From the NCBI RefSeq assembly GCF_003945345.1, contig NZ_AP019308.1, forward strand, positions 2,418,001-2,482,000: a stretch of 64,000 nt of DNA. The letters are read 5' to 3'. The position numbers were made by a program, and so were the translations under genes. Of this stretch, positions 8,851-18,471 are shown piece after piece; position 1 is the stretch's first letter, and each line of letters starts with the position of its first letter. The stretch comes from Paenibacillus baekrokdamisoli. GTDB taxonomy: Bacteria > Bacillota > Bacilli > Paenibacillales > Paenibacillaceae. The notes below the pieces were generated by a model. That model was not told where the DNA came from and searched no databases. It saw only the letters and a program-made list of their open reading frames with translations.

Positions 8851-9295
8851 TAGTAGAGGCACCGCCTTCGGCGATCGATAAGATTTTATCTAGACTGATA
8901 TTCTTATCACCGACTCTTGCATACTGAATGCCATCTTTAATGACGATAGAATCCACTTTTCCGGATACTGGAAGTAACTCTCCCGTTTGAGCATATTCGT
9001 TCCACGATACTTCTTTACCGATCATACTAGATGCTGTACCCAGATTTTGATTGAATTTCGTCATTTGTTCACCCATGTTCATGAGTTGTTCAACGGACGA
9101 GAATTGAGCCATCTGAGCGATAAAATCTTTATCCTGCAAAGGCTGCATCGGATCTTGATTCTTAAGCTGAGTTACAAGAATGCGCAGAAATTCATCTTTA
9201 CCAAGCGTTTGTGACTTTGTCTTAGCTGCCGTTTGAACATTACTAGAATCGTAATTAGGCCATACATTACGTGTTGAGACGCTATCTCCTGACAT
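8843..9295 (-). CDS. flgD: FlgD, flagellar hook capping/assembly protein
   Basis: FlgD caps the growing hook and is needed for its polymerisation. The 150-residue product contains the diagnostic N-terminal stretch LGKDEFLRILVTQLKNQDPM, followed by DKDFIAQMAQFSSVEQLMNM, at about residues 31-76. The downstream domain is short, as in Bacillus FlgD. It lies directly after fliK and its stop overlaps the next gene, so the two are probably translationally coupled. Confidence 0.94.
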   Translation of the reverse strand: MSGDSVSTRNVWPNYDSSNVQTAAKTKSQTLGKDEFLRILVTQLKNQDPMQPLQDKDFIAQMAQFSSVEQLMNMGEQMTKFNQNLGTASSMIGKEVSWNEYAQTGELLPVSGKVDSIVIKDGIQYARVGDKNISLDKILSIAEGGASTNG

Positions 9296-9340
9296 TTTCG
9301 CTTCACCTCCGTTCTAAGAGCAAATGATAGAAAAGAGCTC

Positions 9341-10813
9341 TTATGCTGTTGTGTGAATTCCTCTTCCGAGTCCCATGTCACGGTCAACTGCCTGTTCGAC
9401 TTTGATTTCTTCCAAATCTGTGCTGAAATTGATCTCACCGATAGAATCATCATTCGACTTGTTTCGTTTGGATGCTTGCTGGTCTTTTCCACTTTGACCT
9501 TGTCGGTCTTGGAATAGGTTAGACTGCTGTGCAGCTTGCGAAACCTCTAGCTTGTCAACCTGTAAGCCTTGGGATTGAAGCGCCGAACGTAGCTGCGCCA
9601 TTTGGTTTTCCAGCATATCCTTTGCAGCCACAGTATCCGTTTGAAAATGAGCCGTTAACAGACCATTAATGACCGAAATTCGAACATCAACCTGACCAAG
9701 ATGCTCCGGATATAACATAATACGTGCTTCTGAAACGCCATTACTCTTCGTGACACTAAACTGTTTCACGACCAAACCTTGAACCGTTTCAGCAAATTCT
9801 TGAACCGGAACAGGTTGCTGCAAGGTAGGCTTTACCGTGTTCTGAATTTGACGCAGAAGTTCTTGGTTACCGTTAACAGCTTGTAATGCTTCACCATTGA
9901 CTGCCTGCAGAGTTTGTTCGCCTGATAAGGATTGTTCTTCTTGAGAAGGAACAACAGCTAGCAGTCCGACATGCATCAGCTGATTCGCCATCCGATTAAG
10001 ATGTGTATTCGTCGCGGAAGCAGTCTGTAGTGTTCTCAGCACATCTGTAACATTACTGCTCGGCACGTTTACTAGGACAGGAGTCTCTGGTTTCACACTC
10101 TCCAATAACTGCTGAATGGAAGAGAGTTGTTTACCAATCAACGATAATTGATCACGATTCGATAAGCTGTTTTTCCCTTGCTGCAAGAAAGACCGCAGAT
10201 CCTTAAGCGCCTCTTGCAAATCCGCTTTCAACACAACAATGTTCTCCGGATTTGAACTTGCCTCAACAGATGTTTTAACCTGTGATACTTGAGCGTTGAT
10301 TGAAGCCAATAACGCTGCTTGCTGCTCGGTCACATTTGTGACGGCATTGGCAACGGAACCAGCATCACCGTCTAAAGCTCCACCAGTTGTTAAATCTGTA
10401 TTTGCATCTTTATTCACATCAGGTTGATTTGTTATAGGAATGAGCGGCATTCCACCAAGTAGAGCAAGTAAATCATCCAGCTGCTTCAGCGCATCAGTGA
10501 GATCACTTTCAGAAGCTTTGGTTTCTCCATTCTGCTCGTCATTCGCTCCCAACTTACTAAGCAGCTGTTCAATCACCGATAACAGATCCGTCGCTGATAG
10601 ATTATTGCCTAGCAAGGATTGAAGTGCAGTCGCAGCTGCTGGAACTGACGTCGCTTCGATCTGGACATTTGATTGATCGGTACCTGCTGCAGCGCCGTTT
10701 ATCGTCTGCACTAACGTTTGGACAAAATTATTAGCATCCGATCCCTTAGTTCCCGAGCTGCTCGTTGCTGCTTGCGTCGTATTTGTTGCTGTTTGAGAAA
10801 TGGACATTTGCAT
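9341..10813 (-). CDS. fliK: FliK, flagellar hook-length control protein
   Basis: FliK is an exported ruler that measures hook length and triggers the FlhB specificity switch. The product has 490 residues from the ATG at 10813, which has GGGAGGTG 6-7 bp upstream; an in-frame ATG at 10849 lacks such a site. The first 350 residues are low-complexity, rich in Ala, Gln, Ser, Thr and Leu. The C-terminal Flg_hook domain (about 365-440) contains LYPEHLGQVDVRISVINGLL and the helical MLENQMAQLRSALQSQGL. It sits between the motE-like gene and flgD. Confidence 0.92.
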   Translation of the reverse strand: MQMSISQTATNTTQAATSSSGTKGSDANNFVQTLVQTINGAAAGTDQSNVQIEATSVPAAATALQSLLGNNLSATDLLSVIEQLLSKLGANDEQNGETKASESDLTDALKQLDDLLALLGGMPLIPITNQPDVNKDANTDLTTGGALDGDAGSVANAVTNVTEQQAALLASINAQVSQVKTSVEASSNPENIVVLKADLQEALKDLRSFLQQGKNSLSNRDQLSLIGKQLSSIQQLLESVKPETPVLVNVPSSNVTDVLRTLQTASATNTHLNRMANQLMHVGLLAVVPSQEEQSLSGEQTLQAVNGEALQAVNGNQELLRQIQNTVKPTLQQPVPVQEFAETVQGLVVKQFSVTKSNGVSEARIMLYPEHLGQVDVRISVINGLLTAHFQTDTVAAKDMLENQMAQLRSALQSQGLQVDKLEVSQAAQQSNLFQDRQGQSGKDQQASKRNKSNDDSIGEINFSTDLEEIKVEQAVDRDMGLGRGIHTTA

Positions 10814-10859
10814 ACTTTTCACCTCCCTTCTATTGAGGATCATAAGCAATGAATGCCTG

Positions 10860-11768
10860 TTACTTGCCGGCCATTAATTTTGAAACAAGCTGTGCAGTGA
10901 CTGCCTTATTCTGTGTGGACATCTCAGCAATGATTTTTGATCTTGAAGCATCATCAACTGCGTTTAAGATACGCAATACTTTACTTGGACTTACATCAGC
11001 CATTTTCAATAATAATTCACCTGCGCTCTTGGGAGCCATACTAGAGAAGGTAGCCTTCAGTTGTGTCTTATCAAGTATCGTTGCTCCTTGCGTACTCGCA
11101 GCATCCTGTTTCTTAATGCGAGCTTGCAGCGCAGCTATTTCTTGATCCTTGGCGGATGTTACATCTTTGAGCATGATGGTAGCATCGGCAGCTTTCTTAG
11201 GCGTCATCTTTTCCAGAATTTTAACCCGAGAATCAGGACTCATTGCGTTTAGCACGAGTACAGCCTCTGCCATCTCCATGCTTTCTAGAATAGGGGCTGC
11301 TTTACCTGGATTAATTTGACCATACATACTGGCCATTTCGCCAATCTTCGCTTGATATTGCTCATCTGTTAGTGACTTCTCACTATTCACTCGCTTAAGC
11401 TGATCTACTTGACCCTGAAGATCTTTAATTTGTTGATCTTGCTTTGTTTTGTCATTCGTTGCTCTCGTAAGGTCAGCTTCCTTTGAAGCGAGCTGCGTTT
11501 TCAACTCATTAATTTTCGCTGAAGTGTTCGTTTCTTTCAGTTTTTCCACGTTCTGAGCACTTTGCCCATCATCAACGGTCGGGCTTGGCAGCACACTGCT
11601 GAGAAATGGAATTTTACTTCCTATTTCTAGCGCTTTGTTTCTCAGATCCAAATTGAAAAGAGTAACTAATACACCTAGCAGAACGAGTGTGAACAAAATT
11701 GGTGTAACGAAAAACATGAACCTCTCAAAACCACTGTAGCCTTGCTTTTCCATTTCCAAGTCAGCCAT
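10860..11768 (-). CDS. MotE-like/YlxF flagellar protein with MgtE N-terminal-type domain
   Basis: This is the homologue of B. subtilis YlxF, of the MotE/MgtE_N type. The product has 302 residues from the ATG at 11768, which has GGAGGG 6 bp upstream. It has one N-terminal membrane helix (FMFFVTPILFTLVLLGVLVTLF, about 17-38) and a long coiled coil (about 70-140). Two related helical blocks follow, typical of MgtE_N superhelices: KAAPILESMEMAEAVLVLNAM and the PKSAGELLLKMADVSPSKVLRIL region. MotE acts as a stator chaperone in other bacteria; that role here is inference. Located between fliJ and fliK. Confidence 0.87.
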   Translation of the reverse strand: MADLEMEKQGYSGFERFMFFVTPILFTLVLLGVLVTLFNLDLRNKALEIGSKIPFLSSVLPSPTVDDGQSAQNVEKLKETNTSAKINELKTQLASKEADLTRATNDKTKQDQQIKDLQGQVDQLKRVNSEKSLTDEQYQAKIGEMASMYGQINPGKAAPILESMEMAEAVLVLNAMSPDSRVKILEKMTPKKAADATIMLKDVTSAKDQEIAALQARIKKQDAASTQGATILDKTQLKATFSSMAPKSAGELLLKMADVSPSKVLRILNAVDDASRSKIIAEMSTQNKAVTAQLVSKLMAGK

Positions 11769-11819
11769 TTTCATCCCTCCCTCGGGCATTCACGCCCGAT
11801 TCGTCATGCTCTTCTTCTG

Positions 11820-12266
11820 TTATTGGGCCGAGAACATGAAACGGGCCGTTGCTATTTCATCCAGCTCGTTTTGTTCCTTTACCTGCATGACAGCACGAAA
11901 GCGATCAAACGCATGTTCCTTTGACTTTTGCCAAACCTTCTCATCCTTCATCTTAACGGATAAGAAAGACCGACTACTCTCTACTTCTCTTTGAGCTTGC
12001 TTGACATCAATATGTTTGCGAGAGATGCAAATATCTAAATAATCGACGTACTCTTGGATGACGACTAGCTCTGAGAGCGAGATCGCCGAGCTCGATGCAT
12101 CTTGCAGCCGTTCACTCCATGATGTTCGTTCTTGAAAAAGCTTTTCCAATAACGCTTCTTCTGACTGAAGCTTTCCTACCGATGTCGAGAGCAGCCATTC
12201 TGCTTGTTTTGTTTCGCTCGTCTTCAAATCAACGATTTTTTGATAGCCATAACGAAATTTGGACAT
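11820..12266 (-). CDS. fliJ: FliJ, flagellar export chaperone-escort protein
   Basis: FliJ is a coiled-coil protein that links the FliI ATPase to the export gate and recycles export chaperones. The 148-residue product is almost entirely predicted helix/coiled coil, rich in Glu, Lys and Gln, and starts MSKFRYGYQKIVDLKTSE, a pattern typical of Firmicute FliJ. It lies 9 bp after fliI, the standard position. Sequence motifs are weak, so position supports the call. Confidence 0.91.
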   Translation of the reverse strand: MSKFRYGYQKIVDLKTSETKQAEWLLSTSVGKLQSEEALLEKLFQERTSWSERLQDASSSAISLSELVVIQEYVDYLDICISRKHIDVKQAQREVESSRSFLSVKMKDEKVWQKSKEHAFDRFRAVMQVKEQNELDEIATARFMFSAQ

Positions 12267-12275
12267 CTAGTTATA

Positions 12276-13601
12276 TCATCTCCTGTAAAAATCGATGACG
12301 AGCCTTTCCTGTGCTTCCTGATAATCAACCTTCTCCGACGTTTTTTGACGAGTGAAGGCACGAATCTGTTCGATTGCATCTAAAGATTTATCAATTTCTG
12401 CATTTGAACCCCGTTGGTACGCCCCAATATTAATCAGATCTTCCGAACTTTTATAAATAGCTAGCAGACGCTTCAGTTCATTAGCGGCATCCTGCTGTTC
12501 TTCAGAAATAATTTCTTTCATTACACGACTTACCGAGGCTAGTATGTCTATTGCCGGAAAATGACCTTGCTGCGCTAAGTCACGACTGAGAACAATATGA
12601 CCATCTAGTATGCCTCGGACGGCATCAGCGATTGGCTCATTCATATCATCGCCATCTACCAAGACCGTGTAGAAAGCGGTAATTGAGCCTCTTGGCCCCG
12701 TACCCGCTCGCTCTAGCAGCTTGGGCAAGTTTGCGAAAACAGAAGGTGTATATCCACGAGTTGCTGGTGGTTCGCCTATCGCAAGTCCTACCTCACGCAT
12801 TGCCATTGCATAACGGGTTACTGAATCCATCATAAGCATTACATTAAGGCCGCGATCTCGAAAATATTCTGCTATCGTTGTGGCAATTAATGCACCTTTG
12901 ATGCGAATCAGTGCCGGTTGATCAGAAGTTGCTACAATAACTACCGAACGTGCGAGTCCTTCTGGCCCAAGATCTTTCTCGATAAATTCTAGTACCTCAC
13001 GGCCACGTTCTCCAATTAATGCGATGACGTTAACATCCGCTGAGGTATTTCTAGCAACCATCCCAAGAAGGGTACTTTTACCAACACCAGAACCCGCAAA
13101 GATACCAACCCGTTGTCCTTGACCTACCGTGAGCAAGCCATCAATCGCACGAACTCCAATACTAAGCGGCTCTGTCACTCGTGGTCTCATTAGCGGATTA
13201 CTAGGCTGATTATGTGTTGAATAGTGCGGCATCCTGCTAGAAATATGCGAGCCATCAAGCGGCTGTCCAAGCCCATCGAGTACTCTGCCTAACAATTCCG
13301 ACCCTACTTGAATCGTAAGCGGTTTACCTGTACCGACTACATCACAACCCGGTCCAATTGCATGCAGATCACCAAGTGGCATAAGAATTACTTTATTGTT
13401 GCGAAATCCAACAACCTCTGCTTTAAGAGGCTTTGAAGATTTCACAGGATAGATGTAACAAAGATCGCCAATGCTAGCATCTGGTCCTTCCGATTCAACT
13501 GTGAGACCGATAACCTGTGTGACCTTACCATTAACACGGACCGGATCGATTGGCTTCATATGCTCGATATATTTGGATGCATCCAGCTTACTAGCTTTCA
13601 T
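12276..13601 (-). CDS. fliI: FliI, flagellum-specific ATPase
   Basis: FliI is the F1-beta-like ATPase that energises flagellar protein export. The product has 441 residues from the ATG at 13601, preceded by GAGGAA and overlapping the fliH end by 11 bp; upstream in-frame codons (13619, 13640) have no good ribosome binding site. It has the Walker A loop GSGVGKST (about 170-177), the Walker B strand VMLMMDSVTRYAMAMREV, and the ETS-like GEPPATRGYTPSVFANLPKL segment. Length matches the family. Confidence 0.96.
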   Translation of the reverse strand: MKASKLDASKYIEHMKPIDPVRVNGKVTQVIGLTVESEGPDASIGDLCYIYPVKSSKPLKAEVVGFRNNKVILMPLGDLHAIGPGCDVVGTGKPLTIQVGSELLGRVLDGLGQPLDGSHISSRMPHYSTHNQPSNPLMRPRVTEPLSIGVRAIDGLLTVGQGQRVGIFAGSGVGKSTLLGMVARNTSADVNVIALIGERGREVLEFIEKDLGPEGLARSVVIVATSDQPALIRIKGALIATTIAEYFRDRGLNVMLMMDSVTRYAMAMREVGLAIGEPPATRGYTPSVFANLPKLLERAGTGPRGSITAFYTVLVDGDDMNEPIADAVRGILDGHIVLSRDLAQQGHFPAIDILASVSRVMKEIISEEQQDAANELKRLLAIYKSSEDLINIGAYQRGSNAEIDKSLDAIEQIRAFTRQKTSEKVDYQEAQERLVIDFYRR

Positions 13602-14415
13602 CGGCATTTCCTCGCTCATCGGCATGTAGGGCAAGTCCAATCAGCTCACGCTTAATCTCAGCTAGCTGAGTATCTATTCGGGCATCGATACTGCCAAAAG
13701 TGGAACGTATGACACAACCGAACTCCTTAACGGTCACATCGGGCACGATTTGCAGCTCAGCTTGTGAATCAATAGCCAGGCTCAGCTCTTCACGAGCCGC
13801 TTGTACGAACGTAAGCTGCTTGGGTGATACACAGAGTGTAATAACTCCTTGTTCTCTTCTACGCTCTAGTGATTTGCGAATGATATCTAGCGACCATTCG
13901 GGTGCGACACTCAGTTGTTTGTTAATGATTTTCTCAGCAATTGCTGCACTTAGCTCCACAAGGAATGGCTCAGCTTCTAGGATGATCTGCTCTTTTGTCT
14001 CATAGGCGGAATCCAAAATCGCTTTGGCTTCCGTAAGCATTGCTTCCCATTCAGCGTGAACTTCCAGCTCAGCTCTGGCTTTACCTTCTTCAAAACCAAG
14101 CTTGAATCCATCTTCTCGAATTTGCTCCAGCTGATGCTCATCTTGCTCTCGACGTTCTTGCCACCAGCTTTCAACTTGCAACTTAGCTTCGTCAAACATC
14201 GTTTCAATCTGCTGTCCGGTCTCTTGAATACGTTGAGTCGCAAAATATTCTGCATCCGACAAAATCTGATCACGAAGTGAGATCGTTTCACCATCAGGTC
14301 CTGATGATTCCTCTGATTCTATAGGTACAGCTGCAACCGTATACTTGTCATACCATTCAAGTTTTTTCAAATCTTCAACGGCTACGACGTGGGAAGATTT
14401 AAATAACTTAGACAA
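13591..14415 (-). CDS. fliH: FliH, negative regulator of the FliI ATPase
   Basis: FliH binds FliI and delivers it to the export gate. I favour the TTG at 14415 (product MSKLFKSSHVVAVEDLKKL..., 274 residues), because Paenibacillus-type FliH proteins start this way, the GGAGG lies 11 bp upstream, and the TTG overlaps the fliG stop by 8 bp. An ATG at 14424 is in frame but only 2 bp from that GGAGG. The middle is coiled coil, with GFKLGFEEGKARAELE (about 107-122). The C-terminus is the V-ATPase E-subunit-like domain. Confidence 0.9.
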   Translation of the reverse strand: MSKLFKSSHVVAVEDLKKLEWYDKYTVAAVPIESEESSGPDGETISLRDQILSDAEYFATQRIQETGQQIETMFDEAKLQVESWWQERREQDEHQLEQIREDGFKLGFEEGKARAELEVHAEWEAMLTEAKAILDSAYETKEQIILEAEPFLVELSAAIAEKIINKQLSVAPEWSLDIIRKSLERRREQGVITLCVSPKQLTFVQAAREELSLAIDSQAELQIVPDVTVKEFGCVIRSTFGSIDARIDTQLAEIKRELIGLALHADERGNADES

Positions 14416-15430
14416 TGATGTCATCTCCTCCGCCGCGGGCAATAATGATCTCACCAGCTTCTTCGAGCCTACGAATCGTTGCTACGATACGAGTCTGAGC
14501 TTCCTCGACATCACGCAGACGGACAGGTCCCATATATTCCATTTCTTCTTTGAATGTTTCGGCCATACGCTTGGACATATTCTGGAATATGGCTTCCCGC
14601 ACCTCTTCACTAGCAACTTTAAGCGCAAGCTGAAGATCCGCGTTCTCGATATCGCGGATAATACGTTGAATGGAGCGATTGTCCACATTGACGATATCTT
14701 CGAAAACAAACATCCGTTTCTTGATTTCTTCGGCCAATTCAGGATCTTGTATCTCGAGTGCATCTAGGATTGTCCGCTCTGTTCCGCGGTCAACACCATT
14801 TAATATTTGAACAATTGATTCAATACCACCCGCACTGGTGTAATCTTGAGTAACAGTTGCTGAAAGCTTCTGTTCTAATATGCGTTCTACCTGCGAAATG
14901 ACCTCAGGTGACGTGCTGTCCATCAAAGCCACACGGCGAGCAACTTCTGCTTGCTTCTCTTGCGGGAGTGATGACAAGATTTGTGCGGATTGTTCCGCCT
15001 GTAAGTATGAAAGAACTAAAGCAATCGTTTGAGAGTTTTCATTCTGGATAAAGTTAAGAATTTGACTTGCTTCAGCCTTACGAGCAAAGTCGAACGGACG
15101 AACCTGCAAGGTAGCTGTAAGACGATTAAGTACCTCAGAAGCCTTTTGCTCACCAAGTGCTTTCTCCAGAATTTCTCTTGCGTAAGCAATACCGCCTTGA
15201 GAAATATATTCTTGCGCAATACAGATTTGATGAAACTCGCTAAGTATAGATTCCTTGTCGGCACTGTCCACCTTACGCACGTTGGCGATCTCAAGCGTTA
15301 GCTGTTCAATTTCTTCTTCTCTCAAATGTTTAAAGATTTGAGCGGATACTTCAGGACCAAGTGCAATCAATAATAATGCTGCTTTTTGACGACCGCTAAA
15401 CCCTTGCGATACTTTCGCCACTGAGGCCAC
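14408..15430 (-). CDS. fliG: FliG, flagellar motor switch protein
   Basis: FliG couples the C-ring to the MS ring and contacts the stators to generate torque. The 340-residue product has the N-terminal FliF-binding domain (GFSGRQKAALLLIALGPEVSAQIFKHL), a middle armadillo domain, and the C-terminal torque domain. That domain has the charged helix containing VDNRSIQRIIRDIENADLQLALKVASEEV and KRMAETFKEEMEYMGPVRLRDVEEAQ (about 250-320). It lies 2 bp after fliF. Full length, no unusual features. Confidence 0.96.
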   Translation of the reverse strand: MASVAKVSQGFSGRQKAALLLIALGPEVSAQIFKHLREEEIEQLTLEIANVRKVDSADKESILSEFHQICIAQEYISQGGIAYAREILEKALGEQKASEVLNRLTATLQVRPFDFARKAEASQILNFIQNENSQTIALVLSYLQAEQSAQILSSLPQEKQAEVARRVALMDSTSPEVISQVERILEQKLSATVTQDYTSAGGIESIVQILNGVDRGTERTILDALEIQDPELAEEIKKRMFVFEDIVNVDNRSIQRIIRDIENADLQLALKVASEEVREAIFQNMSKRMAETFKEEMEYMGPVRLRDVEEAQTRIVATIRRLEEAGEIIIARGGGDDIIV

Positions 15431-15432
15431 CT

Positions 15433-16998
15433 CTATTCATCAACAAGCCACGTACGGAGTAAATTAACAAACTCCTCTGGTTTACGTTTGGCAAGTGTTT
15501 CAAGCTGTTTGCGTACTTGACTTTCATTTTGAACACTATCAAGATCAATCGTTGGATATTCAACTTTACCTGGAATCCCTTCTTCCACGGCTGCAGCTGC
15601 TTTCTTACGGCGACGAATAACTACAAAACCAAGACCACCAATCAAAGCTAATGCCGCAAGTCCAAGACCTATTACCCAGCCAAGTGATATGCCGGAGGTT
15701 GAGGCTGAGCCTGTTCCATCAACAAAGGTTTGACCGATTATTGAAACTTTTTTGGCTACTAATACGTCATTATTAACATCTTGACCCGATTCAACAAGTT
15801 GAGCGCGAACAAGTGAAGTAAGGAATGCATTAATGTCAGTCTTCGCCGCATCGCTTAGCTTACTCTTCTCAACTCCTACACTAATAGATAAATCTTTGAT
15901 TACATAGGGTCCAGACTCTATCATGTTGTTAATATGATCGACTTCATAGTTAATCGTACTGCTGATGTCTTCACTTGTTCCCGTATTGCTATTCGTTGCT
16001 TGATAACCAGGAACATCCGTCTCGCCAGTGCCAGCTACTCCACCTGATCCACTAGCTCCAGTTGATGTTTTGGAAGCCTCTTGCTTACTAATAATTATTC
16101 CATTGTTATTGTTATTCTCTAGCGGACGCACTAGTTTCTCTTCCGAGCTTTTCTTATCAAAATTAATTGAACTTGTTACATTTACAACCAAATTGCCTGC
16201 GCCGACGATCGGACTAAGGAACTGTTGGATACTACGCTGCAAATCATTTTCATATTTGCGCTGTACTTGATAATGCGTTTCGATAACAGTTGCGTTCCCA
16301 ATCCCATTTCCGCCAAGCTCCGTAGAAGCTGTTAGTTCACCTTCAGGACTGGTAATGGTAATGTTCTCAATGGACATTTTCGGAACGGCTGTCTTTACCA
16401 GATTGTAGTAGCCATCGACTTCTTTTTGTGTTGGTCGATAACCAGGACGGAATGTAATCATGATGGAGGCTGATGCCTGTTCTTTATCTTCCGTTGAAAG
16501 AAATACGCTTTCTTGTGGCAGGTTTACAAGGACATTTGACTTTTGCACGCCCTGCATACCATTTAGAAGTCGTTGAACTTCACCATTCAATGCACTCCGA
16601 TATTTAACATCAAACTCACGATCAGTAGAACCGAACATTGATGACCCTTGGTTAAAAGCTTCGAAACCAATGGAACCGTTTTGAACAAGCCCTTGTGAAC
16701 TAGCTTCAACTTTCACCTTGGCTGCATCAGCCGTTGGTACAAGAATGCTCTTTCCACCATTGGTCAGTTCGTATGCAATCTTGTTGGAATCTAAATAGCT
16801 CATAACTGCTGCAGCGTCCGTGCTATCCAAATCTTGGAAGGCGAGTTCATAATCTGTTCTGGAAAATAAGTATGTAAGTAAAATGATGGAAAGTATCAAA
16901 ACCCCGATTGTTCCACCAAGCCATAATTTTTGTTTCTTACCCATTTCATTCCAATACTGAGTCATTCTCGCTCGATATTGGGCAAATTTCTCGTTCAC
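15433..16998 (-). CDS. fliF: FliF, flagellar MS-ring protein
   Basis: FliF assembles the MS ring, the membrane base of the flagellum. The 521-residue product has an N-terminal membrane helix (about 24-46), the periplasmic ring-building domains with the signature MNGMQGVQKSNVLVNLPQES (split near 140-165), and a variable, Gly/Ser/Asn-rich section near 310-345. A second membrane helix lies at about 442-462, followed by RRRKK. The short C-terminal helix KRKPEEFVNLLRTWLVDE is the FliG-binding tail. Length is normal. Confidence 0.96.
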   Translation of the reverse strand: MNEKFAQYRARMTQYWNEMGKKQKLWLGGTIGVLILSIILLTYLFSRTDYELAFQDLDSTDAAAVMSYLDSNKIAYELTNGGKSILVPTADAAKVKVEASSQGLVQNGSIGFEAFNQGSSMFGSTDREFDVKYRSALNGEVQRLLNGMQGVQKSNVLVNLPQESVFLSTEDKEQASASIMITFRPGYRPTQKEVDGYYNLVKTAVPKMSIENITITSPEGELTASTELGGNGIGNATVIETHYQVQRKYENDLQRSIQQFLSPIVGAGNLVVNVTSSINFDKKSSEEKLVRPLENNNNNGIIISKQEASKTSTGASGSGGVAGTGETDVPGYQATNSNTGTSEDISSTINYEVDHINNMIESGPYVIKDLSISVGVEKSKLSDAAKTDINAFLTSLVRAQLVESGQDVNNDVLVAKKVSIIGQTFVDGTGSASTSGISLGWVIGLGLAALALIGGLGFVVIRRRKKAAAAVEEGIPGKVEYPTIDLDSVQNESQVRKQLETLAKRKPEEFVNLLRTWLVDE

Positions 16999-17033
16999 GA
17001 TTTCACCTCACTCTGGTGTGTATATGAGTGCAA

Positions 17034-17339
17034 TTACATTTGCATCCGCATAATTTCTTGATAAGCTTCAACTACTTTATTGCGGACTTGTGAGGTTAAC
17101 TGCAAACTAAGTTCTGCCTGCTGAGCAGCGATCATAACTTTCGAAACGTCTACATTTCCGAGTATGTACTGATCATTTAGTTTGCTTACATTCTGTTCTT
17201 GAGCACTTACGCCATCTAGTGCATTCTTCAGAAAATCCCCAAAATTTTTGGTCATTTCGGCAGGGGTCGCACTTTGTAAAGAGGTTGGTTCTGCTAATTT
17301 CACAGTTTGTAAAGCGTTCATTGAAATTGGACTAATCAA
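17034..17339 (-). CDS. fliE: FliE, flagellar hook-basal body protein
   Basis: FliE joins the MS ring to the rod. The 101-residue protein contains the family-typical NFGDFLKNALDGVSAQEQNVSKLNDQYILG (about 30-59) and ends LTSQVRNKVVEAYQEIMRMQM, the classical FliE C-terminus. It lies between flgC and fliF, 31 bp after flgC. Confidence 0.95.
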   Translation of the reverse strand: MISPISMNALQTVKLAEPTSLQSATPAEMTKNFGDFLKNALDGVSAQEQNVSKLNDQYILGNVDVSKVMIAAQQAELSLQLTSQVRNKVVEAYQEIMRMQM

Positions 17340-17370
17340 TGGGTATCCCTCCGGCTTCTATCTAGCTTGC

Positions 17371-17820
17371 TTATTTCCCAATTTCGAGCGCTTTTGTAAA
17401 CATGCCTTTAGTTGCATTAAGTGCTGTTACGTTAGCTTCGTAAGACCGAGATGCAGAAATCATATCTACCATTTCCTTCAAGACATCCACGTTAGGCATT
17501 TTTACATAGCCGTTCTCATCTGCGTCGGGGTGAGTGGGATTATATACGAGCTTAGAGGGAGTAGAATCCTCCATAATTCTAGTCGCTTTTACTCCCGGGG
17601 AACTATTGGTATCGCCTAATTTACTATTTAAGACATCAGAAAAAGACTGACCAGTCGGCTCCAATACGACCATCTTTCTTTTGTAAGGTTCGTATCTTCC
17701 ATTAACGAAGGAGCCTCTAGTAGTTTCAGCATTGGCAATGTTAGAAGATATAACATCCATTCGCAATCTTTGTGCTGTTAAAGCAGAAGCACTGGCATCA
17801 AATCCGTTCGTAAGCTTCAA
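17371..17820 (-). CDS. flgC: FlgC, flagellar proximal rod protein
   Basis: FlgC is a rod protein of the flagellar basal body. The 149-residue product has the axial-protein motif [16 protein letters not shown] near residues 21-36, and the C-terminal [36 protein letters not shown] signature. Its start lies 2 bp after the flgB stop, so translation is probably coupled. Length is normal. Confidence 0.96.
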   Translation of the reverse strand: MKLTNGFDASASALTAQRLRMDVISSNIANAETTRGSFVNGRYEPYKRKMVVLEPTGQSFSDVLNSKLGDTNSSPGVKATRIMEDSTPSKLVYNPTHPDADENGYVKMPNVDVLKEMVDMISASRSYEANVTALNATKGMFTKALEIGK

Positions 17821-17822
17821 AC

Positions 17823-18236
17823 TTAGCCTCTCCCTTCAATAGCAACACGCATCATCTTAATATCATGGTTAACTTGTTGAATGTAATAGTTGTAGCTGAG
17901 TTGGTTTTTTGCTGCAAGTGACATTTCTCGATCGATATCGACATTGTTTTCGTTATTGTTCATAACACTTGTCTCATCAGTAACGACCTTTGCGTCAGGA
18001 ATTGATGCTGAGGACGGGCCAATCGCAATATGGCGGGCATTCGTACGAATACCTGCTAAAGTCTGCTGTCCATTCCCCATACTTTGCTCCAGTAACTCTT
18101 CAAACAATACTTCAGAACGTTTAAATTTAGGTGTATCGTCATTCGCTACGTTGTTAGCGATAACCCTTTGTCTCATTTCTGCAGCACTTATTGCACTTTC
18201 TAATCTGCTGAAACCAGAGCCATTTAACAAATTCAC
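17823..18236 (-). CDS. flgB: FlgB, flagellar proximal rod protein
   Basis: FlgB is the first gene of the fla/che operon and encodes a rod protein. I chose the GTG at 18236, giving 137 residues beginning [20 protein letters not shown], because family members start this way and an AAAGTGGTG site lies about 9 bp upstream. An in-frame ATG at 18311 would add 25 residues (MRRILLNITNNQHRKW...) unlike FlgB. The motif [20 protein letters not shown] is diagnostic, as is the C-terminal [23 protein letters not shown]. Confidence 0.93.
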   Translation of the reverse strand: MNLLNGSGFSRLESAISAAEMRQRVIANNVANDDTPKFKRSEVLFEELLEQSMGNGQQTLAGIRTNARHIAIGPSSASIPDAKVVTDETSVMNNNENNVDIDREMSLAAKNQLSYNYYIQQVNHDIKMMRVAIEGRG

Positions 18237-18390
18237 TGAAGAACACCACTTTCTATGTTGGTTATTTGTAATATTCAACAGAATTCTTCTCATTCCTTCT
18301 TTCTTCGACAAAAGATTATTAAAAAAATGAGAGACTTGTGTCGAATTGCCGACAGATTAATATTCCTCAACTTCCTAATTTATTACAATA
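18237..18390 (-). other. Upstream region of the fla/che operon
   Basis: This stretch between the codY terminator and flgB should hold the fla/che promoter. I see no strong match. The best sigma-A-like pair on the minus strand is TTGTCG, 17 bp, AAGAAT (about 18285-18313), with four of six matches in each box. No convincing sigma-D promoter is visible. Confidence 0.3.
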
Positions 18391-18424
18391 AGAAAAAAGC
18401 CCTATCTTTTTGTAAGATAGGGCT
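18391..18424 (-). terminator. Intrinsic terminator of codY
   Basis: An 11-bp perfect stem (18398-18408 with 18414-18424, AGCCCTATCTT) with a 5-base loop is followed on the minus strand by TTTTTTCTTATT. It lies 48 bp past the codY stop and ends the trmFO/hslVU/codY transcription unit before flgB. Confidence 0.88.
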
Positions 18425-18471
18425 AAAGTATTGGATTAACGAACTGTTTTTGTGAATTTTTTTGTAATTAT

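Noticed and set aside
18237..18300. CodY box before flgB (AATTCTGTTGAATAT)
   Set aside because: Five mismatches to AATTTTCWGAAAATT over 15 positions, within chance for AT-rich DNA. CodY repression of fla/che is known in B. subtilis but not shown here.
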